This document shows, piece by piece, positions 47,301 through 62,300 of a stretch of 64,000 bases of DNA. Every line of letters starts with the position of its first letter. Position 1 is the first letter of the stretch. The position numbers and the translations under genes are program-made. The notes under the pieces were generated by a model. The model was not told where the DNA came from. It saw only the letters and a program-made list of their open reading frames with translations, and searched no databases. This stretch comes from Neelides folsomi (taxonomy: Eukaryota; Arthropoda; Collembola; Neelipleona; Neelidae): contig JAQGBZ010000306.1 in assembly GCA_034687125.1 (NCBI GenBank), positions 1 through 64,000 on the forward strand, written 5' to 3'.

Positions 47301-50300
47301 AAATACAATGTACAATCTATCCTACATCTTCACAATATACCTAAGTATTTGTATCTGTGAATACTTAATGTTAATAACATAGTTATTATGTCTATTTGAA
47401 AATCATTTTTGTTATATCATTCAGTAAAGGCGTAATTTTGCATTAACGATATGTATTAAAAAATTCTGTAGAAGTTTTAGAGCACTAAAGTTAAGTAAAT
47501 AAAAAGCATTTATAGATATAAGATATTAAGAAAGTGAAGTTTTATGTGAGAAATAGGAAAAAGGGCAGTGGAGATGTTGTTTAAGAGAAGGAAGGGATCT
47601 TTGTATAATTGATGCGAGGGATACGAATGGACCCATCAAGTTTATTAAATTACACTTCTTTATACGCCGCTCGATCTCGAGAGATTCCAACCGGTATGAG
47701 GAAAATGCTGATCTTAACGAAGCGACATCAATTATTGTAAAATTCCCATCACCGTACATCACAAACCCTTGGTTTTATTTTGTTCCACTTTACTCTCTTT
47801 TACTTTTACTTCTTAACATTATCTTTAATTTCTCTAATTCGATTTCCCCAATATCAGTAAATTCGATTTCACCCAATTTCTCCAATGTGTCTTGGAGGAA
47901 AATAAAAGTTGATATAAGTCTAATTCGATTTTACAAGATCAAATAAATTAATAATGGATGTAAGATTGTTTACTTGATTTATAAATCAGGAACACAAATT
48001 GGAAATGTCTAATCTGTTTATCAGGGCCATAAGGAATGAATTGAATCAAATGAATCATGACTTAAATTGAAGAACAAATGAAATAACTTTGTCAAAAACA
48101 GATGACAAGCGCTTTGAAGAATTGAACTGTTTAGATTGGAATTATCCTCTGATGAAAAATATGTACAATAATGATAAAATATCAAATGCTAGGCTATACC
48201 AATATTATACCTATTAAATAATTGTAATTTAGGTATTGGTATTTGAATTATAGGCGGGAGTGTCCAGAAGAAGAGGAAGAAGACAATCGAAGGGTTTCTT
48301 TCATTGTTGGCCTAGCGACAGGATTCATTTTCATCTCCGCCTTTTTGCTCATTGCCGTCACGCTCAAAATGACTCCTACAATTGACGCCATCCGTGAGTA
48401 CTTCAAATCCCCCCGCCTTTTGCCAATGTCCCCTTTCCTTCAAGCCTGGAGTTGATTTGGAATGAGCGCATATTGAAATATGAGGTACCTATTTAATATA
48501 GAGTCATTCAATATAATGTTGCACTTAAAATGGTATTTTATAAAGATAATGTGATAAGTTGGGAAATAATTTTGTAGCATAAGTAATTAAATTCTAATTT
48601 ATTATTCAAACTGTAATTTGGGGATCTTAAGTGCGGTGATCATTAAAGCCCATAATTTATGAAATATAAATTACTAAATAAGAGATGTTCAGAAAACTCC
48701 ATTCCCATTTGATTAATACGAGTCTTATAAATAAATGTGCTTTTCCTGTTTTGTACAACAAAATGTGTGGAATTCTCCCGAGTCGCGTTGAAATGACTGA
48801 GGTAGTTGGAGAGAGACGTGATAAATTACCTTCCCCTCAACACGTCGTTCAAATCAAAGAGTTCTTCAAACTACACGATAAATTATTTCGTTTCATTTGT
48901 GGGTTTATTCAAGGTTATTTTTCCATCACCATATTTTATATAGTAAAACTTATAATTCATATAATATAATATAATATAATTATACCAATATTCCCGACAT
49001 GAATATAGCTTTTATTTAATACCCTACTTTTAATAGGTGATATTCGATCTGTATGTAATAATATTTATTATGTTACAGATATACTAGATTATAGTAATTA
49101 AATGTATTCTATATATATATTATAATGTATTTGTAGGTATTTATGTTTTTATAATGGGGGATTGTTTAAATAAAAAAGGTAAAAGTGTTTTAAATATTTT
49201 TTTACAAAGTGGATAATAAAAGAGGGGAAAGATTTGGATTTAAAAAATGTGTTATTTGAAAGGTAGCCCGAAGGAAGAAGTTTGAGTGATGTGATGGTTT
49301 GGGTACTATAAAAATTGCTTTATCTTCGCTGGAGGGTAAATCGGTAAAAAACGTTTCATTTCTTTAAAAAAAGATTTAGAGAGGTCCAGTAGAATTTGGA
49401 GAGCGGATTTGAGTTTTTTGTATGAGAAAAGTCGGATTTCTCACAGATGAATTTGAGGATTAAAGGGAGGTCATAAAGAAGGGAATTACTCGTCCCCGTG
49501 AAATGGGATTCTTCAGTTCAATAAGTTAAGACGTTCCAAACGGAAATGAAAGGGGAAGGGATTCAACCGGGTCCAAATACCCGCACCGGCCTCATCCGCA
49601 TCAAACTCCCATCCTCACTGCGGGATTTTAACAAATCTTTTATCAAACTTTCTTCACAGACTTTCCCTCAAAGAGCGCAGGATGTCGCATGGAGGTTTGG
49701 ATTTCACTTCACGGCTTTCTCTTCCTTTCCCTCGCAAAAACTTGAAATTCGCGAATTTCTCCCTTTCTTCTTTCTCTCACGTTATTCACATTTTGTATGC
49801 TTTACACAAGAGCAAAAATGTAAAGATTTAAAATCTGTCATAACTTCATGACAAATACAGATAATAAAGTTTCTCGGGAAAATTTATTATTCAAAATAAT
49901 TTTGAAACATTTATTTATTAATTTATTTTACTTAATATAATTTAATATAAATAATTACCACCATTATGGTACTCTACTTTAATATACCATATTTAATTTT
50001 AGTTTTCAAAACTTAAATGCTTAAGTACATACTACGTATATTATGCTAACATATTTCAACATAGGTAAATAGTAGTTTTAAGATATGAGTAGGTTTTACT
50101 AATAATTTTATTAATATGCCATGTTGAAGAACTATTATGCAGTAGAACTAAAGTTTTCTTGAATGAGCAATTAATCTGAAAACCACAGTTGAAACAAATT
50201 CATAAATTGTGACATTTGCCTAAAAGTATTTAATTTCTAAAACACGATTAAATAGGTCAAAATAGGCAATTGTTGTTAGCTTTTATGTATATATTAAATA

Positions 50301-53300
50301 GGTCAGATCTCTTCCCCTGGTTGAGTATTTATGTTATGAATTGAATAGAAGTTATGGAAGAATAAAACTTCATTGTGAGATTGATTCTCCAAAGACGTCA
50401 CAAAAATAACATGATTAAAAGTGTAGGGATGTTTTTAAAATTTGTGCTGGCGTTTGTTGTCATCATGTTGATTCTCAATCTTTGTCCCGTCTCTGTTTCT
50501 CAACGCTCAACTTCCTCCTTTCATCTCCTTTGAGGAGAAAGGAGGGCGCGGAAAGTTGGGAAGAACAAATAAAACTTAGTTTGCTCTTTAAATATATTTA
50601 CAAAGGATTCTTCAACTTTTTACTTCTTCCCCGACTTCGCCCTTCAAAGGAGATTATTAAGCTTCATCTCCTTCAAAAACTCCTACTTTAACTTTCCGAT
50701 ATTCAAAGAAGAGAAAGACGTTTTTTTTGTAATCAACTTCACTCAGTATATGAATTTACTTTGTTCTGTTCAAAGGCAGTCTTTCAAAATTTGGGTTATT
50801 CTGTGTGTCTATGTATTTATAACTTCTTCCATTAGAATTTCATTCATCTACACAAAATTCCATCTACTATAGATTCTATGCCACCAATATTTAGTTAACT
50901 TTAAGAAATGTATATTAAATCGCAATGCCAATTTGTTATGAGAATCTATGCATAGATGGTAATGGGAGTTATTGACTTAACTTGATAAATATATTAAGTA
51001 AATGATATTGCTTTCAATGTTCAGTGTACTTTAACTAATATGCATTGATATAATCTAATTAACGTCTTTGTTGGAAACTTTGCTTTTATAAAACTTTAAA
51101 TGATAAAAAAAAGTTTTTGATTGAAAAGCTTTTACTTTCAATTTGAAAATTAATGACATTAAAGATGAATATGACTACATATTATATCTGTACTATATTA
51201 TAGTGAATTATATTTCTTATTGCATTTGATTAAAACTGGCTTTAATAATCAAATAGCAAGCTAAAATTACATGTTTTTGTTTTCTTACGTTTCTTCTTAC
51301 GATTACTTTAATTTTCCCTATAAGTTCATTAGTATTTATAAAAGTAAAGTACTAAAATGAAATGACTGATAGATTGTGGTTGCTCACAATTTGTCATAAT
51401 ATTTATTGAGAAATCGACGCGATCGAATTACAATTTTTTTAAATATGAATAATTGTTGTTAAATTACAAAAAATTGATTATTTTCTTTGTATTCATTTTA
51501 TGTTAATGCTCTAATTTACGTAAAATAGTAATTTTTCTGTGGTTAGTTCTTATTAAAGGTTGTTCACTGTTGACAAATTAAGTAGACAATAAATTAAAAC
51601 ATTAGATTCATGTGGTTAAATAAATACTTTTAAAAAATCTATTGAAAAATCTATATCTACTAAGCATGCAATAATTTAAAATATTTCCATTTAATTTCTT
51701 ATCAACATTCAATGAATCACGATTAAAATAATTTTAGTATATATAATATTAATTTGTGGTACTTTAGTATATAATCTCCTCAAAGTTAGGGGAATTAAAT
51801 GTCTATAAAATAAAAAGTTTCTAAAATCTTACAAAACTACTGTATAATATTTACACTTTAGAATAATCATAAAAATATTAAATTCAATTCAAAATAATTC
51901 AAAATGGAAAATAGTTTTCAGTTTAATAAATCTGTAATAATTGAAACTGAATATTTGAGTATTAATTCAACTCCAAATATAATCTCAAATCTCGATCAAG
52001 ACCGAATTTCAAGTCTTTTGAATATACCATTCTTACCAAACGGATTACTCATTTTACTTATAACCTTTACTGGAATAATTTTCAACATTATGAGCATTTT
52101 TGTATTTCTTCGACCAAAAATGCAATCGACTTACAGCATCATTATGATTGGACTTACACTTTCTGATATTCTCATGCTTTCAATGTTTTTTGTGGGCAAT
52201 GGAATTAATTCAACGATAAAAGAAATAAAATTTGACAATTGGTACAGCAACATTTTCATCCCATATGTAGGGCCAGAAATTGTCTCTTTGTGCTATATTG
52301 GTAACTTAACTTACATGACTATACTCAATTAGTATATTATTTAAAAATCTGGTTTTAAACATTAAATGAATTATTTTTACATTGTTATTCCAGGAAGATT
52401 TTCGTCAATTTACCACACGATTGGAATTTCAATTGATCGACTCATTGCAATTAAATGGCCAATAATCTATTCGCAATATCAAAAAAATTATACCAGAGCT
52501 AAGTTGTTTTCGCTCTCAATATTTATCTTTTCAATTTGTTTTAACATTTTGCGATTTTTTGAATATGAACGAGCCGAAATTGTTGATAGCGACGGACATT
52601 CTATTTATCAGATACAAGTTTCAGAATTATTTAAAGAGGGAAAATATAAAGAATATTACTTTTGGTCCCAATTCTCATTTTTTAATTTGATTCCTTTTGG
52701 CGCACTTATTATTATCAACTCGTTTATTTGGATCGGAGTAAGTTATGAACGCAATTTTAAGTTTCATAATTAATATTTAATAGTAGAGCTAAACAATGTT
52801 TATACTTATAAATGATTACTTGGATAATAAAGATTTACTTAATTAATATTTTTTAATTGATCAAGGCAAAAAAAGCTGCAAGCAAAAATAGAAATTCGAA
52901 TTTATCAAAGCGAGAAACTTCATTTACAATAATGATCATTGCTGTTGTTGTTGTATATTTTTTGACAAGTTTCCCATATATAGTTTTAAAAGTTTTAGAT
53001 TACATTGGAATAACATTTAGCAAAATATGGAAATCGATAGCACATATATTTATTATTATTAATTCCGCAATAAATTTTTTCTTATATTGCATTTGGGGTG
53101 GTAGATTTAGAAAAGAATTTAAAATAATGTTTGTTTCAAATGTACTTAAGAAATTACCTTACTTAAAAAATCAAATGTAAATTGGTTATCCAAATATGAG
53201 AAATCAATCCTTAGTTTTATACAAGGAAAATAATAATTCACAATTTATCATTTTTTAAATCGACATTGTAATTTTATTAATATTATTTAATTTTAAGGAT

Positions 53301-56300
53301 ATTGTATTATAAAAATGCTTATTAAATTTTCCGTGAAAATGTATTCGATGCTTCTTTTTTGTATAAAGTTTCATTTATAAATTATATATTTTTTTCAAAT
53401 TGAAAAATGACATGAGAGAGAATTCGTTGACTGAATTTGAGCTATGAAAAATTAATAGCTCAAATTCAGACACGTTGGAAGTTTTAGAACAATCCTCTAT
53501 TCAATTATTTACAATCTTCACTTCAATCTTTTTGGCCCCTTTTTCAATCCCAAGAGGTAAGAAGGAATCCAAAAGGCATAACATAACTTTCCTCTTTCAT
53601 CATTTTCCTATTTTTCCACTCTTCGGGCTCGTGCCACATGAATTCAAGACTTTCCCATCCAACCTGTATCATTTTACATTATAGTTGTGTATCAATTTTT
53701 GATAATTTCCAACTAACCATAAATATTCAAATAGAACCAAGAATTTAAGATCCTATACTTACACTTACTTTTAGTTATTCCATTCCGAGAAAAGGAATTT
53801 GGCGTATTTCTCAAATAAAGAAATATACGTACAGATAGATGTGTCTATAATCGTAATCTTTTATCGAGATATAAAGAGTTTTTGAATCGCCTCGAATGAA
53901 TACATACGGTCGAATTATGAACGGAAAATGGTAATACAATATGTAAAATAAAGGAAAGTTGCTCAGAAAATTGGTGTTGATATTGAAGATTTGGGGGGGA
54001 AAGTAGAGAATTGGTAATTAGTTATTCAAAACACAATGGGCGGAAATTGGGATTGTATTTCTTAAGGGAATCTCTATCGCTTTTAGGTTTCAACATAATG
54101 GCATTGGAAAGAGAGAAGTTAAAGAGAGAATAAACATTCCCAAAGGAACCCCCAAATGTCTCTACCCATTATTTTCAAGAGAGGAGAATGGAATGAGCAG
54201 TTAGGAAACAAAAAAGTTTTAGAGTCAAAGAGAGAATCGTTGTCCTAAACATTTAACTATAAATTTTATGGAATATACAGATAATATACTATCTTTAAAT
54301 ATATATAACGTACAGCAGATATTGTATAAGAATAGCCATTTTTAATACTATTTTTTAACAAGGGAATGGGTATTTATAAGAATAAATTCCCTTAAGTCGA
54401 TCAATTGGGTTTAAAATATTAAAAGGGGTTTATGCGATGTATGATTATTTTATAAGGGAAAAGGAGGTGTTGGAAGTTTGGTTGGATTTGAAATTGACCC
54501 AATGGCCCAATGGTAATCTCGAACAGGATATAAAACATTCTTTCATTTTTCTCCACTTGTTCAAAAGTCAAGGAAAGAAGGATTTATTCATTTTCTTACG
54601 CGCTGTTCGCATGAGAAGTCTCAACTTAACGGATTTAATCTTCTTTACGCCCAACCTCATCCCATCCCACTGCCAGAATATCCGAATAATCTACAAGGTG
54701 TTAAATATGGAATTTCAACTTCTTCAAAAACTTTCTGCTTTTTAATTACTTTTTTCAAATTATGGTCTTTACAACTCAAAGCTTCTCAATTTCTTATGAA
54801 TTCCCTTATACTTAGAATTCCTTTTCCTCAAAATACCTTTTCCGAATTTAATATTGTAAATTTTATTAAGGAAATTGCCTTATATAGTAAAATTACCTAT
54901 CCTTACTCTTACAGTAGCTATCGAAATCTTTATGATGTTAGCGTAGAAATTAAATATGAATACCTGAGTCCTTATTCTACTATTATTTATTGTTTATATT
55001 TAATGGCAGCTATTTGTTTAAACAGGAATTGAGCGGTAAAATAAGTAAATAGATTGTATGATGTCAAATTGAGTAATCTTAAAACAAACAAAGGGAGAAG
55101 ATTAATAACTCATATTTGTCCTTGTATTTGGATATGAATTTACGAATAAAGTGAGATTTTTGGCTTACTATGCGTGCGTGATGGGGAGCAATTTGTATTT
55201 TCCGAACCCCCGTTTTCGGATTCTTATCATTTCCCATGTTCATTTTATTTATCTTGTTTACTACTAACATAATTCTAATAAATTCATAAATTCGTACTGT
55301 ATGTATACATTCGTATGGTATGGTATGGTATATGCATTTGTAAGTACACACACTTCCATTAGAATATTCTCTAAATGAAAGTTACGATTTTGTTTTTCTC
55401 TGATCAAAAAAAGAATTTTAGGAGTTTACATTCAGTTGGTATTATAAGCATTTGGATTTTGGATATATTTATTAGACAAGCTACAGTAGGTACAGGGTGG
55501 GCCATAAATAACTATATTTTTAAATGGACAATCGTATAAAAAAGAATGAAACTTAGGGCCCACCCTGTACATACATATAATTTTAATATAATCTAAATGT
55601 ATGTAAATGTATGTAAATGTGTAGGAATTGATTGAAGGTTCTTATAAGGAAAGAATAGATCATTTTTTATAATAAAGGGAGAATTAAATGGAATTTTTCT
55701 TCCTTGGTCTTCCCATAAGACTCATTCTTAAGAGACGGCTGAAGGCGTGGAATCGCCCAAGTGAAAAATGATTCTTTCACTCAATGAGATTAAAAAATAT
55801 ATTGAAGGTTCATTTTGAAGATCCTAATCTCTTTTCCCTACCTCGAGGCTTCAAGCTCCCTTTCACTTCATTCCTAAATAAAGTGAGAAAAGTACGGAAA
55901 AGATCCGGGAAAATCCCTCATTTAGCAAATTTCTCATTAGCGGAGAGATTTATAATAGGGGTTTGCAAAGTTGGCGTGTGTTTCTTCCTCACGAACAATT
56001 CCTCATATTTTAATCACTTATAGTTATAAAGGAGATTCGAAGTTACCAAACTAAAACACACTTCCAAATTGACTCACTTTTCTCATATTTACCAAAGCTC
56101 TCTGCAATTTGATAAAGTGTTTTTAAACTATAAATCTCTAGTTGGAAATGTTAGAATTAATGAGGTTAAGTTTAAGGCTGACTATAGGTTCCAACTAAAT
56201 ATTGTATAATAAATCAAAGGAGTAAAGTGCATTGTGTAGTTAAATTTCATTGAAATTGCGACCAAAGGTTTGTTTCAGCTCTCTGAGTTGAAGTCGGAAT

Positions 56301-59300
56301 AATTGGGGCGGAATTCTCGGGAGACAAGAAGGTGTTTAATAAAGGTGAAATCCGTAGGAGTGAAATGTGGTAGGTTCAATTAAGAGTGAATGGAAAACCT
56401 CGGAATACCCTTCGGTGGAATCACCTAATGAATTATTTATTCCGCTTTCCCATTATTTTAATTACCTATCCCCTCCATGTGTGTCATTAGTATTTCTTAA
56501 TTACTATTGTTCATTTGTTCCCTCTTGGTTTTATTCACATTGCCATGACTACTTCCAGACCCTTTGTGACATTCATACGTATTATCCCAACTAGTTTAAA
56601 GTTTAATTACATAAGTATTATTAACAAAAGATTAAATCCAGTTTATTCCACCAAATAAAATATAATTACTGCAATATACAATTAAGTTACCTAATTATTC
56701 TATTATTATAATCTTAATTAATGCGCACTTGCTAAACTATAGAATGCAACTTACATTATATTAATCCATTACAAAATATATGTAATTCTATTGAATTTAA
56801 ATGAAATTTAAATTTGAATATTTTGAAAAGAGCAGAATTACGTATCCGTATACCTACTCTATATAACATGGAAGTAAAAGTTGTAAAGTGGAGGAATTTA
56901 AATGAAAGGGTTCTGGGTCAAGGGAGCTTCCTGAGTTTCGGCTTCGATGATTGAAAGCGATTCAAGAAAAAAGTTGGATGATTAAATCCAAGGCGTGGAG
57001 AGTAATCAAAACCCATTCTCATCATTTTAACTCATTTAACTCATTTAAGATGATTCCGAACGAGGAATTCCGTCCATTATTCTTTTAATTGCCTCTCCCC
57101 TTACAACCATCTCTTTGCATAAGAGCGGAGTTTATCTCCGTTGGCCTTAATGTAAAAAAGATGAGTGAACGAGAAAATTGGCATGATGACTTTCACCACT
57201 CGGCTTCAAAATGCTTCTCTTGCCATGCAATCCCTTTATTATGCTTTCGCTTCTTTCACTCAAGGAATCTCATTTTTCCAAATTGTGTGGCAATGGAACT
57301 CCCGTGCGTGTTTGGATCGCTTTTGTGCCAAAAATCTTCAGCTTCATCAGCTTTTATATTCATTCACATGAAAGGATGAAGATTTTATGAACCACAGTGG
57401 ATATTTAATTATTCATTTAAGGTTATTAAGTTTAATATTCCTGTTTACTTTTAGTTAATATTGCTTACTCAGTTAGTAAGAAGGAACAAGTGTAGGAACT
57501 TTGCAAATGAGTTAATTATGTATGAAAGAAAGCCGAGATTTGGGAGGAGATCCGGGTGAATGCACTGTTCATTATTATAGCATTTTGTTCCTTTATACCA
57601 AACCCTGAGCTTATTGGATCAAATCCTTAAATAAACTTATATCATGGATTTCCGCATTTGATCCATATAACAATGGAATTTTGTATTTAGCTAATGAGAA
57701 ACTTTATAATTTGATTTTTTTATTTGGCCTTATTTGTTAATTTATTTTTTTTAAATAATTGGAAGACTTAACTCAAGAAGCTGGAATTGAAGAGGAAAAG
57801 GTGAGTTTTGTGGAATATACCTTTGGAAAGGGTTCGGAAGGGCTTTGGAAGGGTTTTGAATGCTTTGGAGGGACATAGAGAAGATTTCGGTCGAGTCGGA
57901 GCCGCCGCATGAGTCTACCGTCTTTAACCGTTTATCGACCGGGAAGAAGAGGCGGAGCGCAGTGTCCTCCTCTCCTCCGTCCAGATTAGAGGATGGAGAA
58001 AAACCTCAACGACGTTTCAACGTGGACGGCCGAAGACGACATGCCTTCACCGCTTGACTCAGAATCGGAAGAACTCTCGACCTCGCCGCTTTTACCGCCA
58101 TTTTACCCGCCGCGCCGCTTGGCCTCTGAGTCCCCAAATAGGAAAAATAAACAAGCCGAGGAATGTTTCACCATTTCCCAACGTGTGTATGAAAACGTGC
58201 CGACGGAGAGTTTGAATGAACCCAAGAATTTCCCTAGTGAGGAGAAGAAGACCAAACGGGAATTTTTGTCTGCGACGGAATTGATGAATTGCATGCCGAT
58301 TCCGCCAAGTTCGCGGATTTCTTGGGGAGATTCCGGTCGCGAATCTCTTTCTTTCGATGGAGACTCAAACAGCTGTAAAAATCTTTTAATTCCTCCACCT
58401 CCCCCGCCACCCGCCGGTTCCTCAGGAGGTCTCAATTCCTACTTTAGAAAAATGACCCAAGGAGACGAGGAAATGAAGCAAAGCCCAGCGAAAAAGTCCC
58501 GGAGACTAGTAAGACAAAAACATTGTGCAATGGATACAGGGGATTATTCTGATAAAAATACCGGGACTTTTCTCGCTGTCCCATCACCGCGTCGTCACGG
58601 GGGACATCACTCAATTAATCATTCAAATAATCATCCAAATATTCATCATCATCATCAACAATCTTTGCAATCACCATGCCAACAACAGAACTTTTTAGGT
58701 CATCATTTGGGTCACCATGCTTCGCCTATCAGCTTACAAAGACATCCAAATTCCTCTCAGCTTTTATTACAAGAGAATAAAAAGAGTCGACCGCTCATTC
58801 CGTGCGAAGCTCCTTATGGAATGACCAGTGGGAATTTCAATAACAGTACGAATTTATTTAGGGCTAAGAGCCCCAAGATTTCCTCACAATTTACGCGGTT
58901 CGGAGTGGGCCAGCAGAATCAGAGTTTTGACTATGGCGAACTCCCTTCACATCAAATGTTCCCTAAAAGGCATTTGCTCCAACATGGCCGAAATTATGGA
59001 CATAATCCCCCAAGTGGGGGGAATAATTGTAACAACGGAAACGCTCCAGCTCATCGATCCTTTCCCGCCGCTTTATTTGGGTAAGAAATTCAAATTTCAT
59101 TTAAATCTGTATGTTTGAGGGAAACCCAAAGGACCGTTTTTATGATAGTGAATAAAAGTAAATTATAATTTAACTTTACTGTATATTATAATTTAATAAA
59201 ATGAGAAGGAAATAAAAGAGTTTGGGGCTCACAAAGCGTGATGGAAAAATCATATCAAGCTTATGATGATGTGTGAGGAAAAGAGATAAAAAGTTTATTG

Positions 59301-62300
59301 GAAAATGTTCCGCCACTTTCCTCATAAGGGGAAAGTTCATATATGTGAAATTGGATATTCTATTTACTTATAAAATTCACCACCACTTTATGTACATTGT
59401 AATACACACCGAGGATTCTTTAAGCCATTTATACGAGACTTTTATTAGACCTATAACTAACATGTTAAAAACTTCATTCTAAATGTACAGAGTGTACTGT
59501 ACAAATATGAGCATATTGAAACCTTGCCAAAAAGATTTATAGATCCATTTATACCATGGTATATTATTATAAAGGATTATATCATAAGAGAATAGTAATA
59601 TTCAGTATATTGGATTCATATATCTTCATATTGTAATTTTGTCATAATGCATTGTTGGACCATTTGATAGAGAGAATTTCAATATTTGAGGGATGTCAAT
59701 AATGTGAGAAGATTTGGACATTTCATCTCTAAAGACAAGTTGAGCGGAAAAGGGAACTTGATGTGTTTGCTCATGTCAAGAGAGCCAAATTGAATCTCAC
59801 AGTCCACACCAACCCACAGGATTGTAATTACGTCCAACATCCTCCTATGCTTCATTACCCATTCTTCTAATGTTAAATATAAACTCATATTGGTTCATTT
59901 ATTTCGTGAAACTAATCACAGCAATTTCATATCATATACCTACCCTTATAATTGAAGTCCTTTCCCATTAAACTTCAATTACCCTACAATTACTCACATT
60001 TAACTATTTGTTCATTACTCTGAATGATAATGAATCAAATGAATGTTTAAATTGCGATACTAACGAAAAGGAAATCAAAACCTTGATAATTTATGGTATT
60101 CATGTTACAACAGAGGAAATTGGATCTTTCATTATTTATATGAATCAAATTCTAATGAGAAAAAATGAATTATTCATTACAGCATTCCCGATAAAGAATT
60201 TTGATTAGCTGCATATTTCCGTATACTAAATGCCATATATTACAACAGCTAGCAGGACGTAAGTAAAATCCTACGTAAGCTAAATGAAAAACATAATCAG
60301 ACAATCAGACAACATTTAATATCGAAATTCAGTAAATTGCAAATTACATAAGAATACATTTACAAAGGAATCTAAATTGAAGCCAACAAAAAAGCTCGAG
60401 TCTGAATATTATAAAGATAATTGGAGATTTTGGAAATTAGACATAAAGCTAGACATAAAAAAATAAAATTGAGTTCATAAGAAATTGCAATAATGTTGAG
60501 ACGTTGAGAGTAAGATGAGAATTTATTTTTTGTACTTTATTTGAACTGGCCGAGGTTCTGTCGGCGTATGTTTTCCATAACTCATTTTTTACATTTATTG
60601 TTATTGTAAAGGAGAAATGAGAAAGTCCGGGTTTCCCTTCAATCTCTTTAATCTTGTGGTGGAAAGTTATGAGCTTCCCTTCCCTGTTTATACAACGGGG
60701 AGAACGTGGTGAAAAGGAAAAGTTATTTATCTATAATTCTCCGCCCATCCCATCATAACTTATTCCATATACAAACACCGACCGGGACCATAAACCCGAG
60801 AACAATCACATCAAATGAAATTAATGAAAAGGGAAAAACACGTTCAAATTTACCGCCGCTCCACTTTGTTCATTTCTTTTGTCATCCATTTTATCCTATT
60901 ATCTCAGCCATGGTTTCATTTTATAACAAAAATCATCCTATAAACAAAATACCACAATTATAAAACCAAACATAAATTCCTATAACAATTATCAATTATC
61001 AAATCCCAGCTAAACTCTGAATAAATTCCAAATCGGGCCAAATCCTATCCTATGGGAATTTATATGGACTGTAAGTATCCTACATATTGTACATATTGCC
61101 TTTGAGCTTTGATAGACCCTTAAAAGAAAAGAGGAGATTTTAGGTCTTTGAGCAACGTCAGCGACTTTTCCATTTCCAATTTCAGTCTTCGATTGAATTT
61201 CATTATTTTTTAACGAATCAATTCCCCGTTAATAATGTAATCGTTTTGAGAAGTCCAGGAGGATTAGCAAATGGAGAAAGTCGGACGAGTCGTGAAATTT
61301 CATTTGTCCTTTTTGTTCTATTTCGGTGGTGAGATGACAATGGAGGTAAAAGAAGGATTTGAGGTAGCGACGCAGCAGGTCGTTCACTCCCCGTATTATT
61401 CAATATGAGAAAGTGTCCAATTTATCCTCCGCGACGCGATACGTTTCTCCGAGACCTCTTATAAAGACAGGGAAGTGGGGAGATGGATCGAACATACCAA
61501 AAGATAGGAAAGATAGAAAGAGCATATTTCTTTCTTTTTCTAGGACAATTGATTCTTAATGGAAATCTCAACTCCTTCTGTCAGAATAACACATAAATTA
61601 TAAATGAGGTGAATCAAAAAAAAAACTATTTCTGGCTTTCCCCTAACTTTTACTCACAAACTCACACTCGCACAGTTATTGATAAATTGGTGTGGAAATA
61701 AATAACGTTAAATTGCATATTTTCATACTTCACATGCTTCATATCTGTAATATACCATATACATACTCAACAAAGTATTTATACCATTATTCGTTTAATC
61801 TTATATGACTTAAATATTTTATAAGATTCGTGTAATAAATACATAAAATATGATAGGAATCAGTACAGGAATCATATAGCCAGTATACTAACTAACATTA
61901 AGGATAAAAATTGCATTCCTAAAGTTAGGTCATAGGGCATGAGTCATAATTTGTGAGTCATGCAGCCAAAAGTTTGGTGAATTTCATTAAACAATAAAAA
62001 ACGCGAGAGTTATTGAATTAATTTAATTTAATAGTTTGATCAATATTTAGCATATAAGACAGAATTTAATCAGATAAATGAAAATAATAAAACTGATTGA
62101 CTGAATGAAAATGATTTTTGATTAAACTTTATTATTTTTCTCCAGGCCAGGGCCGCGTTCGTGTTCAATGGGGGATTTGAGCGGATCTCCTGGGAGCGTT
62201 CAAACTCTCCGTGTGGGGGAAATGATGCGAGAAGATCATTTGACAAATACGGTTCCTTTGGTGACGAGTTTGCCGCCTGCCACGAGTGTCACTTACGAAT

